Of a stretch of DNA of 64,000 bases, positions 44,546-53,631 are shown piece after piece (within the stretch, counting starts at the first letter, position 1; every line of letters starts with the position of its first letter). Source of the stretch: Pokkaliibacter sp. MBI-7. GTDB taxonomy: Bacteria > Pseudomonadota > Gammaproteobacteria > Pseudomonadales > Balneatricaceae. The stretch spans positions 620,001-684,000 of the forward strand of contig NZ_JARVTG010000002.1 in assembly GCF_029846635.1 (NCBI RefSeq), given 5' to 3'. Position numbers and translations under genes: made by a program. The notes beneath the pieces are model-generated. The model ran no database searches, was not told where the DNA came from, and worked only from the letters and a program-made list of their open reading frames with translations.

Positions 44546-44570
44546 GAAAAACTATGCCATCGGTCGCGCT

Positions 44571-45458
44571 ATGCATACCTCACTCCCCATAAAATCATTG
44601 CTCGTATTTGATGCAGTCATGCAGAGCAATAGTTTTTCTCTTGCTGCTGAACAGCTGTTCGTGACCCCGGGCGCGGTTGGTCAGCAGATTCGCAAGCTGG
44701 AGGAGTGGCTGGGCGTGACGCTGTTTCACCGGCAGGTTCGGCAGGTGGAAGCGACGCAGGAGGCCAAAGACTACTGGGAGAGGATACGGCCTGCACTGGC
44801 AGATATTCTCAGCGCCAGCCAGAGCCTTAAAGACAGCCAGAGCAATGCCGTGTGGATCTCAATGCCACCGGGCTTTGCGGCGAAATGGTTCTCCCGGCAC
44901 ATGGCTGATTTTGTCACCCGTTATCCTGACATCGAACTGCATATCAGCGCTTCCTCCCAGCTGGCGGATTTCAGCCGTGACCGGCTGGATCTGGCCATTC
45001 GCTGTTTTGACGGCCGTGATGACTCACTGCTGTCCCGCCTGCTCTTCGACGATAAGGCCAGTGCCTACTGCCACCCTGGTTATGCGCAAAGCAAGCACAT
45101 AACCGAACCAGACCATATTCGCCATGCCACGCTACTGCACAATACCCTGCACCCATACTGGGCGTTATGGTTAACGCAGTTCACCTCACTGAATACGTCG
45201 CAGCAGCAGACGCTGTCAGGTATTCACTTTGATCAGACATTGCTGGCTATCGAAGCTGCTAAACAGGGGCAGGGGATCGTGCTCACCAGTCCGCTGCTGG
45301 TGGAAGAAGAGATTCGCGAAGGCCGGCTGGAGCCGCTTTTTACCACCCTCAGCCTGCCTCTGGATAAAGGCTTCTATGTGGTCCATCCACGACAGCGGAC
45401 GTTGCGTCCGGCAGTGGCGGTGTTCAGAGACTGGTTACTGGAGCGGATGGCAGGTTAA
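44571..45458 (+). CDS. LysR-family regulator
   Basis: This protein of 295 residues has a LysR helix-turn-helix (LLVFDAVMQSNSFSLAAEQLFVTPGAVGQQIRKLEEWL) and a GcvA-type effector domain. ATG 44571 is chosen because the family start and the upstream palindrome both fit it; there is no strong Shine-Dalgarno. It probably controls the divergent EamA exporter. Its last 35 bases overlap the end of the convergent CoA transferase gene. Confidence 0.88.
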   Translation: MHTSLPIKSLLVFDAVMQSNSFSLAAEQLFVTPGAVGQQIRKLEEWLGVTLFHRQVRQVEATQEAKDYWERIRPALADILSASQSLKDSQSNAVWISMPPGFAAKWFSRHMADFVTRYPDIELHISASSQLADFSRDRLDLAIRCFDGRDDSLLSRLLFDDKASAYCHPGYAQSKHITEPDHIRHATLLHNTLHPYWALWLTQFTSLNTSQQQTLSGIHFDQTLLAIEAAKQGQGIVLTSPLLVEEEIREGRLEPLFTTLSLPLDKGFYVVHPRQRTLRPAVAVFRDWLLERMAG

Positions 45459-46887
45459 CGGCAACCCATTCTGCATTAGCAGAGCCCAGTGGCCCAGCCG
45501 GGAAGCTCCAGCACATGGTTAATGGTTCAGCGTTCTCAGCTAACACTGATACCGGATCAAACCGAAGTGGGACCTGCAGACGTCGGGCTGGGCCCCAATA
45601 CGTATGCTCAAGGTGCGGTTGCAGGTCATCCTGCTGCTCGGCAGCGATGGGTGGTTTGGCCTGCTCATCGGTGCTGACGCAGACCAGAAGGCGGGCTGTG
45701 CGTGCCAGTGATGCCCGCGACTCACAGCCAACGCCGTGTTGCAGTCGATCAGTAAGCCCACGAATGGCGGCCGTGGCGAGCAGGTAACCGGTAGCGTGAT
45801 CCAGCGCCTGCACCGGTAGCGGCTGAGGGCGATTTGCACCTGACAGGCGCATGCCTGCCTCGGCGATGCCGCTGCTCATCTGCACCAGACTGTCGAAACC
45901 CCGGCGTTTACTCCAGGGGCCTGTCCAGCCATAGGCATCCAGACAGATATCGACCAGCGCAGGATTAAGCTCACGTCGCTTGCTGGTGCCTAAACCCAGT
46001 TTTTCCAGCGCTTCGGGTCGATAGCCGTGGATCAGTACGTCAGCCTCAGCCAGCAGTTGCTCAAGCTGCTGACGATCGTCGGGCTTACGCAAATCCAGAC
46101 GTGCGCAACGTTTACCCAGCGTCACCTCCGGCGCGGCGCTGACCTCATCCCAGCCTGGCGGATCAATACGCAGCACATCGGCACCGAAACCGGCCAGAAA
46201 GCGAGTGGCGACAGGACCGGCCAGAATGCGCGTCAGGTCCAGAACTTTGATTCCCGCCAGTGGACGACTGGGGTCAGCCATCTTGTCCGCCAGCGCTGAA
46301 CGGGACGCCTGGGTATGAGCATGAGTATGCAGCGCCCGGTGCAGTAACGGTTCCTGCAGCACGGCGGTTCCCTGAGCGTGCATTGCCCAGTCATCGGTCG
46401 AACGCATCTGCGCCGCACATCCACCGGCCTGCACTATGGCGCTTTCCAGCTCGGCGCCGTACCAGCCAGCGACAGCAGCTGCCACGGTGTCGCGTTCGGC
46501 AGCGCAGCCCAGTACCTGCAAGGCGGCGTGGCGATGATGGGCAGCGTTGGTATGCAAACGTATCCAGCCATCCCTGCAGGGGTAATCACCAGCAATAGCA
46601 TCCCAGGCAGGCGGCAGTTGCCATCCTTGCGGACGCAGCGAGGTGGCAAACCACAGAGAAGCCAGGCGCTGATCGATGTGTATCTGATGACGAACGTCAA
46701 AGCGGCGCTGGGTCCACTCCGCAACGGCAAGACCTGCGGCAGCGATGGAACCACTGGCCAGCTCGGTGACCGCGAAAGGGGAGGCCAGCTGACCTTTACC
46801 GATGAGTTGAACCTGATTAAGAAAGACGTGATCGCCGCCTGCTGCCAGCCACATGTTCCGCAGGAAAAAGTGAAAGGGAGTCGGCAT
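45424..46887 (-). CDS. CaiB/BaiF-family (type III) CoA transferase with permuted domains
   Basis: This 487-residue protein has the type III CoA-transferase N-terminal motif (LAGIKVLDLTRILAGPVATRFLAGFGADVLRID) not at its start but at about residue 213. The first 200 residues resemble the region that normally follows, with DGWIRLHTNAAHHRHA and DDWAMHAQGTAVLQE. LDAYGWTGPWSKRRGFDSLVQM comes late. The chain thus looks circularly permuted relative to CaiB. AAGGA precedes the ATG by 7 bases. The family moves CoA between carboxylic acids. Confidence 0.82.
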   Translation of the reverse strand: MPTPFHFFLRNMWLAAGGDHVFLNQVQLIGKGQLASPFAVTELASGSIAAAGLAVAEWTQRRFDVRHQIHIDQRLASLWFATSLRPQGWQLPPAWDAIAGDYPCRDGWIRLHTNAAHHRHAALQVLGCAAERDTVAAAVAGWYGAELESAIVQAGGCAAQMRSTDDWAMHAQGTAVLQEPLLHRALHTHAHTQASRSALADKMADPSRPLAGIKVLDLTRILAGPVATRFLAGFGADVLRIDPPGWDEVSAAPEVTLGKRCARLDLRKPDDRQQLEQLLAEADVLIHGYRPEALEKLGLGTSKRRELNPALVDICLDAYGWTGPWSKRRGFDSLVQMSSGIAEAGMRLSGANRPQPLPVQALDHATGYLLATAAIRGLTDRLQHGVGCESRASLARTARLLVCVSTDEQAKPPIAAEQQDDLQPHLEHTYWGPARRLQVPLRFDPVSVLAENAEPLTMCWSFPAGPLGSANAEWVAVNLPSAPVTSL

Positions 46888-47279
46888 GGGGCAGTCCTTC
46901 TGATGGCTTGTTGTTGCACCTGAATTGATAAAGCCTGTTGGGGTTTAGCGGCAACAGGACGATGGTAGTATTTGGCCGTCAAACAGGGCGAACTTGGACG
47001 AAAGGATGAGAGATTCAGACAGTGATGTCAGCGTTTTTCCCGTTTCCTGCGGGCTGATAACGCGCTGCGTGATGTGCTGGATATGGATTACACCTGTATC
47101 GGCTATCGAGAGCTGTTCCGTGACATGGGCACGGAAGACGGGCAGTTCGACCCGTATTATTACATCGATGCGGGCCCGGAAAAGTGTAGCTATTGCCTGA
47201 ACTCAAAGCGTTTATTGCCCTGGCCCTGCACTCCGATGTTCAGGCGCCGAGATCTGCCAAACCTATGTGGTGGGGCGCT
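46888..47279. other. Intergenic region with unidentified coding relic
   Basis: This 392-base gap lies between the divergent-strand flanks of the CoA transferase start and the TetR stop. On the plus strand a frame from about 47050 encodes RADNALRDVLDMDYTCIGYR and goes on to FRDMGTEDGQFDPYYYIDAG, which looks like real protein sequence. It then degrades, and a second frame (PELKAFIALALHSD) seems to continue it. No start or family was recognised. It is probably a decayed gene. Confidence 0.4.
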
Positions 47280-47945
47280 TCAGGCGACGGGCGCAGCAGC
47301 AATAGCAGCCTCCTGCTGGCAGCCAATACTGCATAAATAAGCACAGAACATATCCGCCATCGCATCAGCGTAAGTGATGATCTCCTCATCGGTACGGTGG
47401 CTCTCCGAGAAGTCTTTGGCGCTGGCACTCAGGGTGGATTTGATCAGCTCGGCGGCGATGGCTCGTACCCTGTCGGTGGTTTCGGGCAGGGCTTCCAGCA
47501 TGAAGGTGCTGACGATGTTTTCCCCGGCGGCTCGGGCTTGCTGGGCTTCCGGCGCGTCACGGTAGAGCGGCGCTGCATCATTCAGGGCGACCCGCATTTC
47601 TGCTTCCTCACACTCTGAGCGGACAAACGCCTGTACCAGCGCCCGCAGACGCTGCAAGGGCGGTTGCCGTGTATCCTGCAGCAGGCTGCGCAGCAGTTCG
47701 CTGGTCTGCTGCCATTCATCGTGCTGCAGACGAAACAGGATGGCGGCCTTGTTGGGAAAATACTGATACAGCGAGCCGATACTGACACCCGCCCGTTCCG
47801 CTACCCGTGCCGTGGTAAATCGCTGGGCACCTTCCTTCTGCAAAACCTGAATAGCGGCTTCGAGCATGGTGGCCACCAGCTCGTTGGAGCGGGCCTGTTT
47901 AGGCTGTTTACGTGAGGAAATCTGCGGGCTGTGGCGTGGGGGCAT
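47280..47945 (-). CDS. TetR-family transcriptional regulator
   Basis: This 221-residue protein has a TetR N-terminal DNA-binding domain (MLEAAIQVLQKEGAQRFTTARVAERAGVSIGSLYQYFPNKAAIL). The rest is the helical ligand-binding part and ends with an Ala-rich tail. ATG 47945 is preferred; the frame upstream of it is unlike a TetR protein. It is divergent from the O-methyltransferase gene, 96 bases away, and probably controls it. Confidence 0.9.
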   Translation of the reverse strand: MPPRHSPQISSRKQPKQARSNELVATMLEAAIQVLQKEGAQRFTTARVAERAGVSIGSLYQYFPNKAAILFRLQHDEWQQTSELLRSLLQDTRQPPLQRLRALVQAFVRSECEEAEMRVALNDAAPLYRDAPEAQQARAAGENIVSTFMLEALPETTDRVRAIAAELIKSTLSASAKDFSESHRTDEEIITYADAMADMFCAYLCSIGCQQEAAIAAAPVA

Positions 47946-48041
47946 AGTAGGGGCGGCCAATGCGAATACTAAAATGTGAGCAATCAGTCGTATTCTAGTC
48001 AGGCACCGCGGCGCGCTCAAATCCCTGTTTGGAGCATGATA

Positions 48042-48707
48042 ATGACGACCCTCACTACATCCCCTGTTGCAGCTCTGCTGACACGCCTGTTTCGTCAGGC
48101 CGAGGCCAGCGCCGCTGAGCTTGAGCACCTTGTCGCTGCCATTCCTGAAGCGGAGCAGGCGCGGCTGATACAGAGCAAAACCGAATATCGTGACCTTTAT
48201 GGCCAGCTCAGGGATTTCCCTCTGGCGGTATCACCCGAAACCGGGCAGCTGCTGTACATGCTGGCACGTAGCAGCAATGCCCGCAGCATTGTCGAGTTTG
48301 GCACTTCCTTTGCCATTTCCACCCTGCATCTGGCTGCCGCCCTGCGTGACAACGGTGGCGGCAGGCTGATTACCTGCGAGTTTGAACCTTCCAAGGTCGA
48401 ACAGGCGCGGCGCAATCTGCAGGAAGGAGGCGTGCTGGATCTGGTGGACATTCGCGAAGGTGATGCCCTGCACACCCTGCGTCACGATCTGCCTGAACAG
48501 ATCGACCTGTTATTGCTGGACGGCGCCAAGGGGCTGTATCCCGACATTCTCGCCATGCTGGAAAGCCGGCTACGCCCCGGTGCGCTGATCATCGCCGACA
48601 ATGCCGATTACAGCCCTGACTATCTGGCACGGGTGCGCAATGTCACCGCGGGCTACCTGTCGGTGCCCTTTGCCGATGATGTCGAGCTGTCGATGCGTAT
48701 TGGCTGA
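48042..48707 (+). CDS. O-methyltransferase family protein (SAM-dependent)
   Basis: This 221-residue protein is a class I SAM methyltransferase of the caffeoyl-CoA/catechol O-methyltransferase family. IVEFGTSFAISTLHLAAAL is the SAM-binding motif, EFEPSKVEQARRNL follows it, and DLLLLDGAKGLYPDIL and ALIIADN are the later motifs. ATG 48042 has GGAG at 7 bases. It is divergent from the TetR gene. Its substrate is unknown. Confidence 0.87.
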   Translation: MTTLTTSPVAALLTRLFRQAEASAAELEHLVAAIPEAEQARLIQSKTEYRDLYGQLRDFPLAVSPETGQLLYMLARSSNARSIVEFGTSFAISTLHLAAALRDNGGGRLITCEFEPSKVEQARRNLQEGGVLDLVDIREGDALHTLRHDLPEQIDLLLLDGAKGLYPDILAMLESRLRPGALIIADNADYSPDYLARVRNVTAGYLSVPFADDVELSMRIG

Positions 48708-48776
48708 TCGGATGGGGCAGCCATTGGCGTTCGGCAATGGCCGCCTGGTCACGCGATGGTGAACAGGTTCTGAACG

Positions 48777-50378
48777 TTAGTACCCGCCGTTCACCATCCG
48801 CCGCAGTGCCAGCGGATTCGCTTGCTGCAGAGCCTCGGGCAGAGCGGCATCAGGGATATCCTGATAACACACCGGCCGCAGGAAACGTTTGATCGCCGCT
48901 GAACCTACCGAGGTGGTTCGGCTGTCAGAGGTCGCCGGGAATGGCCCGCCGTGCACCATGGCATGGCAGACCTCGACGCCGGTAGGGTAGCCGTTAGCCA
49001 GAATACGACCGGCCTTGAGTTCGAGAATATCCAGCAAGGCCGACAGCAAGGTGCTATCTGCACCCTGTTGCAGTTGCAGGGTAGCCGTCAGTTGCCCTTC
49101 AAGATGCTCAGCAATCCTGAGCATTTCCGCTTCATCCCGGCATCTGATCAGCAACGAGCTGGAGCCGAATACTTCCATCCCCAGTGCATCCGGCTCAGCC
49201 AGAAAGGCTGCCGCTGTGGTACTGAACAGTGCCGCCTGACACTGGTTAGGCCCTGTTGCTTCAAGACCACGGGCAAGGGTCTCGATCTGAGGCTGTGCCG
49301 CCAGTGTACTGACACCTTCGCTGTAAGCCCGGCAGATACCGGGGGTCAGCATGATGGCGGGCGTACTGCTGGCCAGCGCCTGCTGGGCACCGTCGATAAA
49401 GCGCTGTAAGCCGTCGCCTTCGATGGCTACCACCAGCCCGGGATTGGTGCAGAACTGCCCGGCGCCCATCAGCAGAGAACCTGCGAAACCCTGAGCCAGA
49501 CTATCGGCGCGTTGCTGTAACGCAGTCGGGAGCAGGAATACCGGGTTGATACTGCTCATCTCTGCATAAACGGGGATGGGCTCTCTGCGGCTCGCAGCCA
49601 CCTGCATTAGCGCAGTGCCCCCTGCGCGGGAGCCGGTAAAGCCAACGGCCTTGATGACAGGGTGGGCAACCAGCGCTGTGCCGACCTCCTGACCTGAACC
49701 GTACAGCAGGGAGAACACCCCCTCATGGAGATCACAAAGGCGGACCGCCTGACGGATCCCATGAGCGACCAGCTCTGCTGTTCCGGGGTGAGCGGAGTGT
49801 GCTTTGACCACCACCGGTGCACCGGCTGCCAGTGCAGAAGCGGTATCGCCACCTGCGACGGAAAATGCCAGTGGAAAGTTACTGGCACCGAACACGGCGA
49901 CCGGCCCAAGCGGCACCTGACGCTGACGCAAATCGGCGCGAGGCAGCGGTGTGCGCTCCGGCAGTGCCGGATCGATACGGACATCCAGCCAGTCACCCGC
50001 GCGCACCACCTCAGCGAACAGGCGCAACTGCCCGACGGTACGGCCCCGTTCGCCTTCAAGGCGGGCGCGGGGCAAACCAGTCTCAGCCATGGCACGAACA
50101 ATCAGCTCATCCCCCAGTGCCAGAATCTGTTCTGCCATCTGCTCAAGAAAAGCAGCACGCTGGTGCAGGCTGGTCTTTCGATAGCTGGTAAAGGCTTGTG
50201 CAGCCAGCTGGCAGGCGTGATCGACATCGGCACTGTTACCACCCCCGTAGGCGGGCTGCAGTATTTCGTCCGTGGCCGGGTTGATGGCATGGATGGCAGC
50301 CCGCTGCCCGGCTACCCGCCGGGCACCGATAAACATGGCTCCGGTCAGGGTAGGTTGAGCTGATGATGGTGTCGTCAT
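48777..50378 (-). CDS. Alpha-ketoglutaric semialdehyde dehydrogenase-like aldehyde dehydrogenase
   Basis: This 533-residue enzyme belongs to the NADP-type aldehyde dehydrogenases that oxidise 2-oxoglutarate semialdehyde to 2-oxoglutarate. FGASNFPLAFSVAGGDTASALAAG, KAHSAHPGT, VYAEMSSINPVF (catalytic Glu) and GAGQFCTNPG (catalytic Cys) are all typical. This is the last step of oxidative pentose and sugar-acid pathways. It is the last gene of the long minus-strand catabolic run, in keeping with the lactonase, dehydratase and FAH-family genes upstream. Confidence 0.88.
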   Translation of the reverse strand: MTTPSSAQPTLTGAMFIGARRVAGQRAAIHAINPATDEILQPAYGGGNSADVDHACQLAAQAFTSYRKTSLHQRAAFLEQMAEQILALGDELIVRAMAETGLPRARLEGERGRTVGQLRLFAEVVRAGDWLDVRIDPALPERTPLPRADLRQRQVPLGPVAVFGASNFPLAFSVAGGDTASALAAGAPVVVKAHSAHPGTAELVAHGIRQAVRLCDLHEGVFSLLYGSGQEVGTALVAHPVIKAVGFTGSRAGGTALMQVAASRREPIPVYAEMSSINPVFLLPTALQQRADSLAQGFAGSLLMGAGQFCTNPGLVVAIEGDGLQRFIDGAQQALASSTPAIMLTPGICRAYSEGVSTLAAQPQIETLARGLEATGPNQCQAALFSTTAAAFLAEPDALGMEVFGSSSLLIRCRDEAEMLRIAEHLEGQLTATLQLQQGADSTLLSALLDILELKAGRILANGYPTGVEVCHAMVHGGPFPATSDSRTTSVGSAAIKRFLRPVCYQDIPDAALPEALQQANPLALRRMVNGGY

Positions 50379-50415
50379 GGTGAAATTCCTCCGGCAATAG
50401 GCAGCAGATCAGGGG

Positions 50416-50434
50416 GGAGCGCCAGTGGCGCTCC
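50416..50434 (-). terminator. Intercistronic hairpin
   Basis: GGAGCGCC and GGCGCTCC form a perfect 8-bp stem with a 3-base loop, between the amidohydrolase and the semialdehyde dehydrogenase. No T-tract follows on the minus strand, so it may act as an RNA processing or stability element. Confidence 0.45.
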
Positions 50435-50499
50435 AGACATGTTCAGTTGAGGTGTGCACGTATGTGTTTGGCTATTCAGCCCGATGAGGTTCGGTCAGA

Positions 50500-51450
50500 T
50501 CAGGTGATGTCAGCTGGCGACAGTCGATACCAGTGGCAGGCATTGCGCCAGAGAATGTCGTCCCGCGCCTTTGGGGCCGTCAGGGCAATAGCCTCCTCAA
50601 TCATTGTCAGCCAGTCGGCATAGCTGACCTGTATACCCGCCACCGGGAAATTGCTGGCATACAGGCAACGCCGTGGCCCGAACAGGCGGATGGCGTCACA
50701 CAACAGCTGCAGGTTCTGTTGTCTGTCCCACGCTTGCAGCGGCGTACCCAGCTCCGACAGCTTGATGCAAACGTTCGGATTGGCGGCCAGCGCGGTCAGC
50801 CCGGCGCGCCACTGCTCAAGGCCCGCCGGGCTGCGGTCCCACGGCAAGCCGGTGTGATTGAGGATCACCCTGAGATCAGGGTAGCCCTGCAGGGCCTGAG
50901 CGGCTTCCTGCAGATGCCAGGCGGGCACCCGTAAATCCCAGCTCAGGCCGCGCTCCTGCAACAGCTTTAACCCTGACAGCCAGTGAGCATCCTGCAGGCT
51001 GCCCGGCCGGTTCAGCACACTTTCCCTGTGCTGGGGGCGGCTGGCTGTAATGGGCTTGGCCCGTACTCCGCGAAACAGCGGCGACTCGCACTGGGCATCA
51101 AGCACCGCAGCACAATGCTCCTGGCCAAAAGGTGCCCAGCCGACATGCGCGCTGGGTAAGCCCTGCTGCGCGGCCAGCCCGGTGATCCAACGGGTTTCTG
51201 CCAGTGTCTGCGCACGTTCCACCTCTGCCTCACAGTGCACGGTGCCGATCAGGCGGTAGCCAGCGGGAACAGTGGCACGCAGCTCATCAGGCAGCACCGG
51301 GCGACAGATACGGCGGTAGTCACCAAGAAAGAAATGCGGATCATACTGGTCGCTCAGCCAGGGATAGTGGATGTCTGCCAGCGCCCAGAAATGATGGTGG
51401 CAGTCGATCAGAGGTTGCTCGCCAGAATGGCTGATCGCAGACAAGGTCAT
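50500..51450 (-). CDS. Amidohydrolase-family lactonase-like hydrolase (1)
   Basis: This protein of 316 residues is an amidohydrolase-2 barrel of the sugar-lactonase type (fuconolactonase/rhamnonolactonase relatives). It has IDCHHHFWALADIHYPWL (HxH metal motif), VILNHTGLPWDRSP, IKLSELG and CLYASNFPVAG. Members open aldonolactones or, in related groups, pyrone lactones. The start MTLSAI at 51450 excludes an upstream frame that overlaps the previous gene. A paralogue lies at 56613, so the cluster has two such hydrolases. Confidence 0.85.
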   Translation of the reverse strand: MTLSAISHSGEQPLIDCHHHFWALADIHYPWLSDQYDPHFFLGDYRRICRPVLPDELRATVPAGYRLIGTVHCEAEVERAQTLAETRWITGLAAQQGLPSAHVGWAPFGQEHCAAVLDAQCESPLFRGVRAKPITASRPQHRESVLNRPGSLQDAHWLSGLKLLQERGLSWDLRVPAWHLQEAAQALQGYPDLRVILNHTGLPWDRSPAGLEQWRAGLTALAANPNVCIKLSELGTPLQAWDRQQNLQLLCDAIRLFGPRRCLYASNFPVAGIQVSYADWLTMIEEAIALTAPKARDDILWRNACHWYRLSPADIT

Positions 51451-51485
51451 AGACGTTGATTCCCCGGGTGATGGACGAGAAGCGC

Positions 51486-52418
51486 TCAGGACAGCCGCAG
51501 CAGGCACGACACATCGGGCTCTGCCAGGGTATCGAAGAAGCGCACGAACTGGCCGCTGTGCAGATCAAGAATGCCGATCTGATCTCCCTTGAATGAGACA
51601 AAAGCCAGCTCACCATTGGGGTGGAAACTGATGGCGATGGGGCGGTGCGGCAAGGTAATGGTGCCGAGGCTGTTGAGCTGCTCATCAAACACCGACAGTG
51701 AGCTTTCACCGTAGTTGGTTGTCAGCAGGCGGCCGGTCGGATCGCGATATACCCGGTTCGGGTCTTCACCTGTGCTGGCTGTACCGACAATCTGCAGGCT
51801 CTCGGTGTCGATGGCGACCAGCGTATTGTCCAGACGGTTGGTAACAAACAGCCGTGTCTCATCCGCGGACAGGCAGTTGCCTTCAGGCTTGCGGCCGGGG
51901 TACATGGGAACGGGGGCAAACACCGGATCATGGGGTTTGATCCTGGTGACGGTATTGCTCAGCAGGTTGATGCCGTAAGCGGTTTCGCCATCACGGCTGA
52001 GGGCGAACAGATGGGTCTTGTAACCACCCGAAGGCACTGCCCGGTCGGCAGCCACGGCATTACGTGGCTGATCAAATATCAGCAGGGTGGAATGCCCTTC
52101 GCTCATGGCATACAGGCGATCCTGCTGATCCATGGCCAGCCCGTGAATCCGGTAAAACGGCCAGGTGCTCAAGGTATGAACATGTTCACCCTTGTGCAGA
52201 TCAATAACGAAGACTGAACAGCCGCCCTGATCACCGACGCAATCAGCGCCGAGAATGCCGTAATGGCCGACGTAGGCAAATTCCTGTTTGCTGTCGACGA
52301 CAAACTCGTGGGGATAGTTGGGCAGACGAATATGCTTCAGCGCCTTGCCGCTCTGCACGTCATAAAGACTGACGGTATGGGCACATTTCTGATTGAGCAG
52401 CAGAACATCGGTAGCCAT
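51486..52418 (-). CDS. YncE-like beta-propeller protein
   Basis: This 310-residue protein consists of repeated propeller blades with segments such as AYVGHYGILG, LFVTNRLDNTLVAIDTESLQIVGT and LLTTNYGESSLSVFD. No signal peptide is visible, so it is likely cytoplasmic. Related propellers include lactonases and sugar-acid-binding proteins. It lies between the TRAP binding protein and a lactonase-like amidohydrolase, which suggests a role in lactone hydrolysis or sensing, but no catalytic residues could be assigned. Confidence 0.75.
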   Translation of the reverse strand: MATDVLLLNQKCAHTVSLYDVQSGKALKHIRLPNYPHEFVVDSKQEFAYVGHYGILGADCVGDQGGCSVFVIDLHKGEHVHTLSTWPFYRIHGLAMDQQDRLYAMSEGHSTLLIFDQPRNAVAADRAVPSGGYKTHLFALSRDGETAYGINLLSNTVTRIKPHDPVFAPVPMYPGRKPEGNCLSADETRLFVTNRLDNTLVAIDTESLQIVGTASTGEDPNRVYRDPTGRLLTTNYGESSLSVFDEQLNSLGTITLPHRPIAISFHPNGELAFVSFKGDQIGILDLHSGQFVRFFDTLAEPDVSCLLRLS

Positions 52419-52438
52419 TGTGATGACCTCGGTAAAAG

Positions 52439-52461
52439 GCCCGGTACTTCATGTGCCGGGC
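52439..52461 (-). terminator. Hairpin between propeller and DctP genes
   Basis: GCCCGG and CCGGGC pair across a short loop, in the 97-base gap between the propeller gene and the TRAP binding-protein gene. It is weak and lacks a T-tract. Confidence 0.35.
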
Positions 52462-52515
52462 GGTTAATTGGACAGGCAGAAACCGTTCAGAATGAGTTGA
52501 CGATCTCTGCTTTTA

Positions 52516-53517
52516 TCAGCCTTTCTCGGCGTTCAGCACGGCATTCAGCATGTCGTCGCCGTTATCCTTGATGTAGCTGTCCCAGGTAGGTTTGACGATG
52601 GCCTGGAAGGGCGCGGTATCAATGTGCTCTTCTACCTCAAGGCCAGCACTGCGCAGATCCTTGATGATCTGCTGCTCCTGCTGCTGGTTCAGTTCACGCT
52701 GATACTGACCGGCCTCCTGAGCGGACTGGACGATGGCCTGCTGGTAGGCCGGACTGAGCGATTTAAACTTGTCCTGATTCATCACCATGATCAGCGCGGT
52801 GTAAGCCTGATTGGTCAGCGACAGGTATTTCTGCACTTCGTAGAACTTGGTTGACCAGACGATGCCGATGGGGTGGTCCTGAGCATCCACAGCGCCGGTT
52901 TCCAGCGCGGTATAAAGCTCGCCAATGGGCATGGGGATCGGGTTGGCGCCCAGTAATGAGAAGGCCTGAATCAGCGACTTGTTGGAGTTGGTGCGCATTT
53001 TCAGACCTTTGACATCATCCGGCGTACGGATCGGATGCTTGGAGTTGGTCATGGCGCGGAAGCCGACTTCCCAGTAAGCCAGCCCTTTCAGGCCGCTGTT
53101 GTCGAGCAGGGTCAGGGCATCCTGCCCGACCTTGCCGTCCAGTACCTTATAGGCCTGATTGCGGTCGCCGAAGATATAGGGCAAATCAAACACCGCCAGC
53201 TTGGGGGCCAGCCCGGCAAAGTTGGGGTTGCCGGACAGTTCCATGTCGATGGTTCCGGCTCGCACCCCGGAAATCATCGCCTGATCATTGCCCAGTACCC
53301 CGTTACCAAAAATCTTTACTTCCACTTCTCCCTGAGTGCGCTCCTTCACCAGATCGGCAAACTTTTCTGCCGCTTTCTGCTGGGTATCTGTCACCGGCGC
53401 TGCATGGGCCAGTTTCAGCACGGTGGCGGCCTGGGCGCTGACGCCCATGCCGAGGCCAATGGCCAGCGCCAGACTGCTGAACGTCAGGGTGCGCAGGGCA
53501 GAGTGCTGCTGTTTCAT
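52516..53517 (-). CDS. dctP: TRAP transporter substrate-binding protein DctP (1)
   Basis: This protein of 333 residues has a Sec signal peptide ending GVSAQA and the DctP family pattern: LKLAHAAPVTDTQQKAAEKFADLV, FGNGVLGNDQAMISGVRAGTIDMELSGNP, LETGAVDAQDHPIG and QKYLSLTNQAYTALIM. The conserved Arg region (RTPDDVKGLKMRT), which binds carboxylates, is present. It delivers an acid such as an aldonate to a TRAP membrane pair. It follows the DctM gene at 53632, so it may serve that pair as a second receptor. Confidence 0.9.
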   Translation of the reverse strand: MKQQHSALRTLTFSSLALAIGLGMGVSAQAATVLKLAHAAPVTDTQQKAAEKFADLVKERTQGEVEVKIFGNGVLGNDQAMISGVRAGTIDMELSGNPNFAGLAPKLAVFDLPYIFGDRNQAYKVLDGKVGQDALTLLDNSGLKGLAYWEVGFRAMTNSKHPIRTPDDVKGLKMRTNSNKSLIQAFSLLGANPIPMPIGELYTALETGAVDAQDHPIGIVWSTKFYEVQKYLSLTNQAYTALIMVMNQDKFKSLSPAYQQAIVQSAQEAGQYQRELNQQQEQQIIKDLRSAGLEVEEHIDTAPFQAIVKPTWDSYIKDNGDDMLNAVLNAEKG

Positions 53518-53631
53518 AGTGATAGTCCTTTCTGGTTGTACTTGTTTTGGCAAAGGAGGTGAGGCCATCAGCCGTGGTTGGGTCAGTGACCTCGGTTTAG
53601 TCATCGTGAACGGTTTGGCTGTCGTGCAGCT

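Noticed and set aside
48750..48776. GTGAACAGGTTCTG near 48760 resembling the inverted repeat arm at 17297-17307.
   Set aside because: Only one short arm is shared and no partner arm exists nearby.
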